From: an uncultured Litorivicinus sp.
GTDB taxonomy: Bacteria; Pseudomonadota; Gammaproteobacteria; Pseudomonadales; Litorivicinaceae
Direction of reading: 5' to 3'
DNA: 9,657 nucleotides
Assembly: GCA_938091715.1 (NCBI GenBank)
Contig: CALKMT010000030.1
Location: forward strand, 1-9,657
Part shown: positions 1-5,268 of the stretch, piece after piece
Numbering within the stretch: the stretch's first letter is position 1
Layout: every line of letters begins with the position of its first letter
Translations under genes and position numbers: made by a program
The notes under the pieces: model-generated
What the model was told of the DNA's origin: nothing
Databases searched by the model: none
The model's input: only the letters and a program-made list of their open reading frames with translations

Positions 1-1326
1 TGGGGCGGGGGAAGGGGCGGCAGCCTCGGCTTCCTCGACCAGTGATTTAACGGCTTGTCGATCGGCGCCGACTCGCCGGGCCAACTCGTCTATTAGCAAC
101 TCCCGGGGCAGGCCTTTGGGTACGCGTTTTAAATGCGGCGCGACCAGCGTGCCCAAACGCGCGCGGCTGTCCAGGCGCTGCATGTCCAAGGTCGAGGTCA
201 GTTGCTCGAACAATACGTCGGACAGGGACAACGCATGGGCCAGTTGGCGGTTAAAACCCTCGTTGCCCTCGGTCTGTAATAACGAATCCGGATCCTGTCC
301 CTCGGGCAGGAATAGGAACAGGAACTCGGTCTGGCCATCCAGCTGTGGCAGGGCGTTTTCCAACGCTCGCCAGGCGGCCTTGGTACCGGCTGCGTCCCCA
401 TCAAAGCAAAACACGACCTGTGGCACCAAACGCACCAGTTGTTCCAGGTGATCCGGTGTAATGGCGGTGCCCGAGGTGGCCACGGCACAGGGAATTTGGT
501 GTTGAGCCAGGGCAATCACATCCATTTGGCCCTCGACGACGATCAAGCGCTCCAGGGTTCGGTTGGCCTTGATGGCTTCGTGCAAGCCGTACAGCACTTT
601 GCCCTTGTGAAAGATGGGCGATTCCGAGCTGTTCAGATATTTGGGCTTGGCATCGTCCAGAACCCGCGCAGTAAAGGCCACGGTTCGGCCCCGCCGATCG
701 CGAATGGGAAAGGTGATTCGGCCGCGAAAGCGGTCGTAAGAGCGGCCCGGTTTTTCGACCAGCACCCCGGCCTTGGCCATCTCAGGGTCACTGTAGCCAA
801 GTCCCTGCAAATGCTGACGCAGCGCTTGGCCGTTGGCCGGCGCAATGCCAATGCCAAAACGTTTGGCCGTCTCGCCGGACAGGCCTCGGCCCTTTAAATA
901 TTCAACGGCGGTGTTCCGCTGGGGGTCGTGGCGTAGACAGTTCTGAAAAAAACTATCGCTGTCCTGGCATAGATCATACAGGCGCTGGCGCTCCTTTTGA
1001 GCGCGTTCTTGAGCGGGATTGACGTCCTCCCGGGGCACTTCCAAGCCCTGGCGTTGGGCCAGAAATTCCACCGCCCCGACAAAGTCCAGGCCACGCTTTT
1101 CTTTTACGTAGGTCAGGATGTTGCCCGAGGCGCCGCAGCCAAAGCAGTGATAGACCTGTTTTTCGGGGGATACGCTGAAACTTGGGCTGCGATCATCGTG
1201 AAAAGGACAGCGAGATTGGTAGTTGCCGCCGGATTTTTTGAGCGTGATGTCTTCGCTAATTAGCCCGACAATATCTGCGCTGTCCAGCAGTTGGTCGATG
1301 AAGTGTTGGGGGATTTGTCCGGCCAT
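1..1326 (-). CDS. dnaG: DNA primase DnaG, N-terminal 442 residues (truncated by window edge)
   Basis: DnaG synthesises the RNA primers for chromosome replication at the fork, together with the DnaB helicase. The frame is open from the ATG at 1326 to base 1, so the gene continues past the window; 442 residues are visible of a family usually near 580-650. The N-terminal CHC2 zinc finger is complete (Cys40, His43, Cys61, Cys64 in CPFH...CFGC). The catalytic core follows, with the RFRGRITFPIRD motif (200-210) and the TOPRIM fold, including Glu265 in VVEGQMDV and Asp309/Asp311 in FDGDAAG. An Ala/Pro-rich stretch at 433-442 looks like the linker to the missing C-terminal helicase-binding domain. 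It is the third gene after rpsU and the YqeY-family gene, 12 bp behind the latter. No good Shine-Dalgarno precedes the ATG, which suggests translation coupled to the upstream gene. Identity is certain. Confidence 0.97.
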   Translation of the reverse strand, partial: MAGQIPQHFIDQLLDSADIVGLISEDITLKKSGGNYQSRCPFHDDRSPSFSVSPEKQVYHCFGCGASGNILTYVKEKRGLDFVGAVEFLAQRQGLEVPREDVNPAQERAQKERQRLYDLCQDSDSFFQNCLRHDPQRNTAVEYLKGRGLSGETAKRFGIGIAPANGQALRQHLQGLGYSDPEMAKAGVLVEKPGRSYDRFRGRITFPIRDRRGRTVAFTARVLDDAKPKYLNSSESPIFHKGKVLYGLHEAIKANRTLERLIVVEGQMDVIALAQHQIPCAVATSGTAITPDHLEQLVRLVPQVVFCFDGDAAGTKAAWRALENALPQLDGQTEFLFLFLPEGQDPDSLLQTEGNEGFNRQLAHALSLSDVLFEQLTSTLDMQRLDSRARLGTLVAPHLKRVPKGLPRELLIDELARRVGADRQAVKSLVEEAEAAAPSPAP

Positions 1327-1338
1327 CGGGCCAGTCTA

Positions 1339-1785
1339 TCAGTTCAGACGAGCTTTGATTTGACCGCTTAGCTTGCCGAGGTCGGCGCGGCCAGTCACCT
1401 TGGGCTTTAGCCAACCCATGACGGCACCCATCTGGGCCATGCTGTTGGCACCGGTCTCAGAAATCGCTTGGTCAATCAACGCATTGATTTCGTCTTCGCT
1501 TAAGGGAGACGGCAAAAAGCCACGCAGGATGTCCGCTTCTGCCAACTCGGTGTCGGCCAGATCGGTGCGGTCTGCGTCACGGTATTGAATGGCAGCGTCC
1601 TCGCGTTGTTTGACCAGCTTGGTCAAAATGCTGAGGACGTCAGCATCGGTCAGCTCGATGCGTTCATCGATTTCCCGTTGCTTGATCGCTGCTTGAGCCA
1701 TACGAATAGTGCCAAGGCGCATCTTCTCCTTGGCTCGCATGGCGTCCTTCATTGCGGACGTGAGCTGGGCTTTGAGCTCGCTCAT
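1339..1785 (-). CDS. yqeY: GatB/YqeY-domain protein
   Basis: A 148-residue, single-domain protein of the YqeY family. The fold resembles the tRNA-binding C-terminal tail of the GatB subunit of Glu-tRNA(Gln) amidotransferase. Its own function is not established, and a role with tRNA is only inferred from the fold. Visible family features are the helical N-terminus beginning MSELKAQL, the KQREIDER and KQREDAAIQYRDA helices, and the ILRGFLPSPLSEDEI segment followed by a small C-terminal subdomain with GAVMGWLKPKVTGRADLG. Length is typical. It lies between rpsU (10-bp gap) and dnaG (12-bp gap), a placement seen in many gammaproteobacteria but not in the classic E. coli rpsU-dnaG-rpoD order. The ATG is preceded only by a short GGA, so coupling to rpsU is likely. 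The family call is firm; the function is open. Confidence 0.93.
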   Translation of the reverse strand: MSELKAQLTSAMKDAMRAKEKMRLGTIRMAQAAIKQREIDERIELTDADVLSILTKLVKQREDAAIQYRDADRTDLADTELAEADILRGFLPSPLSEDEINALIDQAISETGANSMAQMGAVMGWLKPKVTGRADLGKLSGQIKARLN

Positions 1786-1795
1786 CAGTCCGTGC

Positions 1796-2011
1796 TTAGT
1801 ACAGGCGTTCGAACTTTTTCGTTTCGCGCGAAACCTTTTTCAGGTGGCGCTTAACAGCTGCCGCAGCCTTGCGCTTACGGACGCTGGTGGGCTTCTCGTA
1901 GAATTCGCGACGACGGACTTCGCTTAGGATTCCAGCCTTCTCGCATGAACGCTTGAAGCGACGTAGGGCTACGTCGAAGGGCTCGTTGTCTTTTACTTTA
2001 ACGAACGGCAC
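1796..2011 (-). CDS. rpsU: 30S ribosomal protein S21
   Basis: A basic 71-residue protein of the small ribosomal subunit. It helps base-pairing between the 16S 3' end and the mRNA Shine-Dalgarno sequence. It has exactly the E. coli length and shares long identical runs with it, including ENEPFDVALRRFKRSCEKAG (here with Asp for the first Glu) and EVRRREFYEKPT, and it ends in RLY. The start is GTG at 2011 (the minus-strand codon covers 2009-2011), giving the conserved MPFVKV N-terminus. A strong GAGGTGA lies 7 nt upstream. It is the first gene of the rpsU-yqeY-dnaG operon and has its own sigma70-like promoter (2069-2097). A small hairpin folds over the ribosome binding site (2012-2024), suggesting translational control. 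Identity is certain. Confidence 0.98.
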   Translation of the reverse strand: MPFVKVKDNEPFDVALRRFKRSCEKAGILSEVRRREFYEKPTSVRKRKAAAAVKRHLKKVSRETKKFERLY

Positions 2012-2024
2012 AGGTGTATCACCT
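2012..2024 (-). promoter_or_regulatory. Hairpin sequestering the rpsU Shine-Dalgarno
   Basis: Read on the minus strand, AGGTG-ATA-CACCT forms a perfect 5-bp stem with a 3-nt loop. The left arm is the core of the rpsU Shine-Dalgarno (GAGAGGTGA, plus-strand 2019-2027) and the right arm ends directly before the GTG start codon. The structure is seen in the sequence. That it lowers or regulates initiation is inference, because the stem is short and could melt easily. Confidence 0.45.
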
Positions 2025-2041
2025 CTCTAAATGATTCGGCA

Positions 2042-2053
2042 GGTCTTTTGACC
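2042..2053 (-). promoter_or_regulatory. Small hairpin in the predicted rpsU 5' leader
   Basis: On the minus strand GGTC-AAAA-GACC is a perfect 4-bp stem with a tetraloop, placed 31 nt upstream of the rpsU start codon inside the predicted leader. With the hairpin on the ribosome binding site it gives a leader with two stems. The stem is weak and could be chance. The same bases supply the candidate -35 of tsaD on the other strand. Confidence 0.25.
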
Positions 2054-2076
2054 CCATAAGGGCGCGAAAAGATACA
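2048..2076 (+). promoter_or_regulatory. Candidate promoter for tsaD-folB
   Basis: TTGACC (2048-2053) and GATACA (2071-2076) have a 17-bp spacer, with 5 of 6 and 3 of 6 consensus matches. Transcription would begin near 2083, about 40 nt before the tsaD ATG. The -10 shares bases with the -10 of the divergent rpsU promoter. The -10 match is weak, so this is tentative. Confidence 0.35.
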
Positions 2077-2097
2077 GAGCCTTTGATTGAATATCAA
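2069..2097 (-). promoter_or_regulatory. Sigma70-type promoter for rpsU-yqeY-dnaG
   Basis: On the minus strand TTGATA (plus 2092-2097) and TATCTT (plus 2069-2074) are separated by exactly 17 bp. This is a good match to TTGACA/TATAAT, with 5 of 6 and 4 of 6 bases. Transcription would start near 2062, giving a leader of about 50 nt before the rpsU GTG. The hexamers and spacing are seen directly; activity is inferred. Confidence 0.6.
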
Positions 2098-2121
2098 GCC
2101 TACGAACACTACTCTCGCGAC

Positions 2122-3138
2122 ATGATTGTTTTAGGTATCGAATCCAGTTGTGACGAGACCGGTGTGGCCGTCTACTCGACGACCCAAGGTCTGCTGTCGC
2201 ACGAACTGTATAGCCAGGCAAAAACCCACGCGGAGTATGGCGGAGTGGTGCCCGAGTTGGCCAGTCGGGATCACGTGCGCAAGCTGCCCGCGCTGGTGCG
2301 TCGAGCACTGGATAGCGCGGGGATTGATCGTCGTGAATTGGCCGGAGTGGCTTACACCCAAGGTCCGGGTTTAGTCGGGGCCTTGCTGGTCGGGATCAGC
2401 TACGCCCGGGCCTTAGCCGAGACCTTGGACGTGCCGGCCCTTGGGGTTCATCACCTCGAGGGACACCTGTTGGCCCCGATGTTGTCGCCCGAGCCGCCGC
2501 CCTTCCCATTTGTTGCCCTGCTGGTGAGTGGCGGGCACAGCCAGTTTATCGAAGTGTTGGGGGTCGGACAGTATCGCCTGCTGGGCGGGACCATTGACGA
2601 TGCCACTGGCGAGGCCTTCGACAAGGTCGCCAAGTTATTGGATTTGCCTTATCCCGGCGGCCCGCACCTGGCCAAACTGGCCGAGTCAGGGGATCCCAAG
2701 CGGTTTGGGTTTACCCGGCCGATGGTGGATCGCCCAGGCGTGGATTTAAGTTTTAGCGGCTTAAAAACCCAAGCGCTGGTTCAAGCCAAGGCAATCGCAG
2801 TGGATGGCGCGGTGCGCGGCCAAGATGCAGCAGATCTGGCCGCCTCGTTTGAGCATACCGTGGCAGAAACCTTGTTCATTAAGTGCAAACGAGCCTTGCA
2901 AGAGACCGGCTTAAAACGCCTAGTGTTGGCAGGCGGTGTCGCAGCCAACCAAACCTTGCGCAGGCGTTTGGCCGATCTGGACGCCGAGTTGTCCTATCCG
3001 CCGATGGCCTACTGCACCGATAATGGCGCCATGATTGCCTATGCCGGTGCGATTCGCCTAGCGGCGGGGCAGCAAGACAGCACAGGCAGCAGGGCCAGAC
3101 CCCGTTGGCCATTAGAGGAGTTGCCCCGTGTCGGATAG
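2122..3138 (+). CDS. tsaD: tRNA N6-adenosine threonylcarbamoyltransferase TsaD
   Basis: TsaD (Gcp/YgjD) transfers the threonylcarbamoyl group to A37 of ANN-decoding tRNAs in the last step of t6A synthesis, working in the cytoplasm with TsaB, TsaE and TsaC product. From the ATG at 2122 it is 338 residues, the usual length, and begins MIVLGIESSCDETG as the family does. The metal ligands are in place: His111 and His115 in HHLEGH, and Asp300 in CTDNGAM. The ASKHA nucleotide-binding loops are also present: LVSGGHSQ at 135-141, GEAFDKVAKLL at 163-173, and LAGGVAANQ at 269-277. The open frame reaches upstream to a TTG at 2083, but the extra 13 residues are unlike the family. No clear Shine-Dalgarno precedes the ATG. 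It is divergent from rpsU and overlaps folB by 11 bp. Identity is certain. Confidence 0.97.
   Translation: MIVLGIESSCDETGVAVYSTTQGLLSHELYSQAKTHAEYGGVVPELASRDHVRKLPALVRRALDSAGIDRRELAGVAYTQGPGLVGALLVGISYARALAETLDVPALGVHHLEGHLLAPMLSPEPPPFPFVALLVSGGHSQFIEVLGVGQYRLLGGTIDDATGEAFDKVAKLLDLPYPGGPHLAKLAESGDPKRFGFTRPMVDRPGVDLSFSGLKTQALVQAKAIAVDGAVRGQDAADLAASFEHTVAETLFIKCKRALQETGLKRLVLAGGVAANQTLRRRLADLDAELSYPPMAYCTDNGAMIAYAGAIRLAAGQQDSTGSRARPRWPLEELPRVG
3114..3120 (+). promoter_or_regulatory. Shine-Dalgarno fixing the folB GTG start
   Basis: AGAGGAG lies inside the tsaD 3' end, 7 nt before the GTG at 3128. It supports that non-ATG start and the overlapping tsaD-folB arrangement. Confidence 0.7.
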
Positions 3139-3481
3139 TGTCATTATCACCGGCTTGCAGTGCGAGACCGTGGTGGGCGTTTATGAGTTCGAGCGGATCG
3201 CTCCTCGTCCGTTGCGGGTCGATTTAGAAATGGGTTGGGACAATCGCCCCGCGGGCCAGCAGGACGATTTGAGCCGGGCCCTGAACTATGACGCGGTCAG
3301 TCAGCGAGTTCGCGCGACCATTTCGAGTCTGCAGCCAGAATTGATCGAAACACTGGCCGAAGCGGTGGCAGAGGACTTGCTGCGCACCTTTGCCATGCCC
3401 TGGTTAACCCTGACCCTGCACAAGCCAGATGCGGTTCGTGGTACGGACTCTCTGGCGGTGCGAATTCACCGCACGCTATAG
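3128..3481 (+). CDS. folB: Dihydroneopterin aldolase FolB
   Basis: FolB cleaves 7,8-dihydroneopterin to 6-hydroxymethyl-7,8-dihydropterin and glycolaldehyde in folate synthesis; family members often also epimerise at C2'. The 117-residue protein carries the expected residues: Glu20 in GVYEFER, Tyr54 in LNYDAV, Glu74 in ELIETLAE and the catalytic Lys99 in HKPDAV. It also has the MGWDNR strand shared with E. coli FolB (EMAWDNR). The start is GTG with a strong AGAGGAG 7 nt upstream. The gene overlaps the tsaD stop by 11 bp and was probably co-transcribed with it. Its TAG stop lies in CTATAG, which it shares with the convergent cca. The folK gene that often follows folB is absent here. Identity is firm. 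Confidence 0.95.
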   Translation: MSDSVIITGLQCETVVGVYEFERIAPRPLRVDLEMGWDNRPAGQQDDLSRALNYDAVSQRVRATISSLQPELIETLAEAVAEDLLRTFAMPWLTLTLHKPDAVRGTDSLAVRIHRTL

Positions 3482-4528
3482 CCCAGGCCCAAAGGCCCGC
3501 TCAAACGCATCCTGTTGCAGCCGCTTCAAGGCCTGACCCAGCGCAGGCCCAGTTAGGTTCGGATCAACGTCCTCGCGCCGTACACCCATGGCCGCCGCCA
3601 GGGCCCGTCGGGTGGCATGCTCGTCGATCGCCTGCGCTGCCATCAAGGCGCTCAATAAGCGCTGCGAGCGGGGGGTGTTTTTCAACGCACCGGCGCGCTT
3701 TAGGCAGGCAAATGCCATTGCCCCGTCCCAATTCGCCAGATCCTGGTGCAACGCCTGCCAGCGCTTCGGCGCACGCCATTGGGTTAACCAGTCCTGGGCG
3801 TCAAAGCGGGTCTGCCAAAGCCACTGCGCCAGTGCGTTTTCTGGACTGTTACCGGGCGTGATTTGTGTCATCTGCGGCGGCTCAAGATTCAGCGCCTGCC
3901 AACAATCCCAGCGCGCAAGGGCTTGAAAGAAACGTCCTGGCTGGCCGCTAAACGCCTTGTAGGCCTCTTGCCACAATCGTTCGACCGACAGGGTGGCCAG
4001 CTCATCTCGCATGCCCGGCAGGTACTGATGAAAGTGCTCTGATTCATGGAGTTCAGGAATTTGGGCCAAGAATCGCGCGGCCCGCACGACCCTGAGTGGG
4101 TCCTCGGTAAACGCTTGGCTGACAGGCTCGAGTACGCCCTGGCGTAGGTGTTGTTGTCCCTGGAAGGGGTCAATGATTTGTCCCTCGGGGCTGCGCGCCA
4201 TGGCATTGATCGTAAAGTCCCGGCGCACTAAATCCTGCTCCAGGGTGACCTCGGGCGCGGCATAAAATTCAAACCCCTGGTGCCCGGCGCGAGTTTTTCG
4301 CTCTGTCCGGGCCAGAGCGTATTCTTCGTGGCTGTCTGGGTGCAAAAACACCGGAAAGTCGGCGCCGACCGGACGAAACCCGCGTTGAGTCATCTGTTCT
4401 GGGGTGGCGCCCACCACAACCCAATCACGATCCGCAACCGGCCGCCCCAGCAATTCGTCGCGTACCGCTCCCCCCACGAGATACACCTCGAGGCCTTGGA
4501 TGACGGGATCGTCAGACAAATCTGACAC
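3476..4528 (-). CDS. cca: CCA-adding enzyme / tRNA nucleotidyltransferase, short form without HD domain
   Basis: Cca adds or repairs the 3'-CCA of tRNAs using CTP and ATP without a template. From the GTG at 4528 it is 350 residues. Class II motifs are in order: the nucleotidyltransferase loop YLVGGAVRDELLG with Gly19, Gly20 and Arg23; the metal-binding pair Asp33/Asp35 in DRD; RRDFTINAMA (102-111); the ribose/nucleotide motif EDPLRVVRAARF (142-153); and ERLWQE (183-188). E. coli Cca has about 412 residues and a C-terminal HD phosphohydrolase domain. Here that region is short and no HD-type His/Asp pair was found, so the extra phosphodiesterase, nucleotidase and phosphatase activities are predicted to be missing. 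A longer frame starts at a GTG at 4564, but AAGAGGA lies 6 nt before 4528, which I prefer. It overlaps folB tail-to-tail by 6 bp. Confidence 0.93.
   Translation of the reverse strand: MSDLSDDPVIQGLEVYLVGGAVRDELLGRPVADRDWVVVGATPEQMTQRGFRPVGADFPVFLHPDSHEEYALARTERKTRAGHQGFEFYAAPEVTLEQDLVRRDFTINAMARSPEGQIIDPFQGQQHLRQGVLEPVSQAFTEDPLRVVRAARFLAQIPELHESEHFHQYLPGMRDELATLSVERLWQEAYKAFSGQPGRFFQALARWDCWQALNLEPPQMTQITPGNSPENALAQWLWQTRFDAQDWLTQWRAPKRWQALHQDLANWDGAMAFACLKRAGALKNTPRSQRLLSALMAAQAIDEHATRRALAAAMGVRREDVDPNLTGPALGQALKRLQQDAFERAFGPGL
4511..4526 (-). repeat. Perfect inverted repeat at the cca start
   Basis: GTCAGA-CAAA-TCTGAC is a perfect 6-bp inverted repeat with a 4-nt loop. In the cca mRNA the stem begins at the last base of the GTG start codon and covers codons 2-6. 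It also sits about 75-90 bp upstream of the divergent plus-strand gene. It could be an mRNA hairpin slowing cca initiation, a DNA operator, or chance. Confidence 0.4.
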
Positions 4529-4534
4529 AGCATT

Positions 4535-4541
4535 TCCTCTT
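4535..4541 (-). promoter_or_regulatory. Shine-Dalgarno fixing the cca GTG start
   Basis: AAGAGGA on the minus strand is 6 nt before the GTG at 4528. No comparable site precedes the upstream in-frame GTG at 4564, so the shorter protein is chosen. Confidence 0.7.
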
Positions 4542-4583
4542 ATCGGCGGGCGCAGGATCCGCACCCCTTGAAGCTAACTCCAG

Positions 4584-4612
4584 TTTACAAGGAGAGCCGA
4601 ATGAATACTCAA
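4584..4612 (-). promoter_or_regulatory. Weak candidate promoter for cca
   Basis: On the minus strand TTGAGT (plus 4607-4612) and TGTAAA (plus 4584-4589) are 17 bp apart, each matching 4 of 6 consensus bases. Transcription would start near 4577, about 50 nt before the cca start. The -35 lies within the first codons of the divergent gene. Tentative. No convincing plus-strand promoter for the 4601 gene was found in this gap. Confidence 0.28.
4589..4594 (+). promoter_or_regulatory. Shine-Dalgarno of the transposase-like gene
   Basis: AAGGAG lies 6 nt before the ATG at 4601. It is one of the best ribosome binding sites in the window. It excludes the TTG at 4568 as start and argues that this gene is translated rather than decaying. 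Confidence 0.75.
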
Positions 4613-5263
4613 CTATCCAACCCCTACTGCCAACGCGCGCGCTTAACCCGGGACACCTTCGTGCAGTTAATTCAGGCCTTTGCCTGCGGTGAATCCGCCC
4701 TGTCTGCATCGCTTCGGATCGGGGTCAGCACCCGGTCAGTGAACCAAATCTGGAATCGTGTTCGACGGCGCATGGCTGCAGAACGTGAGCAATTTAATCC
4801 CCTCAAGGCCTTGAGCATCGAGCCTGACGAGCGCCGTGTTCGAGGTCGGCGGCCAGAACCTGGTGAAACCTACCCTCGGCTGGTGGGGATCCGCTGTATC
4901 GGCCAGCAGTTAATCTGCGAGTGGGTCCCCGCGGATCGATCGTTAGAGGCTTTTCGCGTGTTGTATCGCCAGCGAATTTACGATCGCGACCGTCATGCTT
5001 GGGGGTATGAAGGGCTGATGGATCTGGACACGGGTCGTATTTATCGAATGCCAGTGCCAATTAATCGCATTTCAACCGATCCCAGTCATCCGCTGTCATT
5101 GGAGCAGTTTCGACAGACCCTGCTGTCGCGGCGCAATGCCCTATGTGGCTGGCCGATGCGCACTTTTTACCTGCACCTAAAAGAGGCCGAGTGGCGCCAT
5201 GCTTACCTAGGACGGGACATGCTGCCGGATCTGCTCAAGCTACTGCGGCGCTGTCCGATATAG
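4601..5263 (+). CDS. IS1595/IS1016-type transposase-derived protein, probably immobile
   Basis: A 220-residue protein that I compare, from memory, with IS1016-group (IS1595 family) transposases. Residues 16-60 form a helical, HTH-like N-terminus (LTRDTFVQLIQAFACG, then a Ser/Arg-rich second helix pair). The middle has RRVRGRR, and the C-terminus has TFYLHLKEAEWRH (188-200) followed by LLKLLRR, very like the family's LYLKECEWRF ending. Acidic residues fall near the DDE positions: Asp76 in IEPDER, Asp128 or Asp130 in IYDRD, and Glu168 in LEQF. The surrounding motifs are altered: the family's DESYFGG, TDxYRSYD and HINGIExFW are not intact. No terminal inverted repeats or target duplication flank it. 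The gap to cca is 72 bp and the next gene begins 5 bp downstream. It has a strong ribosome binding site and an intact frame with base composition like its neighbours. Domestication, perhaps as a DNA-binding protein, is inference. Confidence 0.6.
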   Translation: MNTQLSNPYCQRARLTRDTFVQLIQAFACGESALSASLRIGVSTRSVNQIWNRVRRRMAAEREQFNPLKALSIEPDERRVRGRRPEPGETYPRLVGIRCIGQQLICEWVPADRSLEAFRVLYRQRIYDRDRHAWGYEGLMDLDTGRIYRMPVPINRISTDPSHPLSLEQFRQTLLSRRNALCGWPMRTFYLHLKEAEWRHAYLGRDMLPDLLKLLRRCPI

Positions 5264-5268
5264 GGGGC

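Noticed and set aside
439..897. 152-residue plus-strand open frame
   Set aside because: It is antisense to dnaG, whose conserved zinc finger and TOPRIM motifs are on the minus strand. Its residues resemble no family and are a by-product of G+C-rich codon use.
2083..2121. Upstream TTG start extending TsaD by 13 residues
   Set aside because: TsaD proteins begin at the MxVLGIESSCDE motif; the extra residues are unlike the family and have no Shine-Dalgarno.
3482..3515. GGCC-CAAA-GGCC hairpin after folB as a terminator
   Set aside because: It lies inside the cca coding end, the stem is only 4 bp, and there is no T-run on either strand.
4529..4564. Upstream GTG start for cca at 4564
   Set aside because: It has no ribosome binding site, whereas AAGAGGA is well spaced before 4528.
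5143..5268. Longer start for the FlgT-like protein
   Set aside because: The extension overlaps the upstream gene by over 100 bp and would bury the clear signal peptide that begins at 5269.
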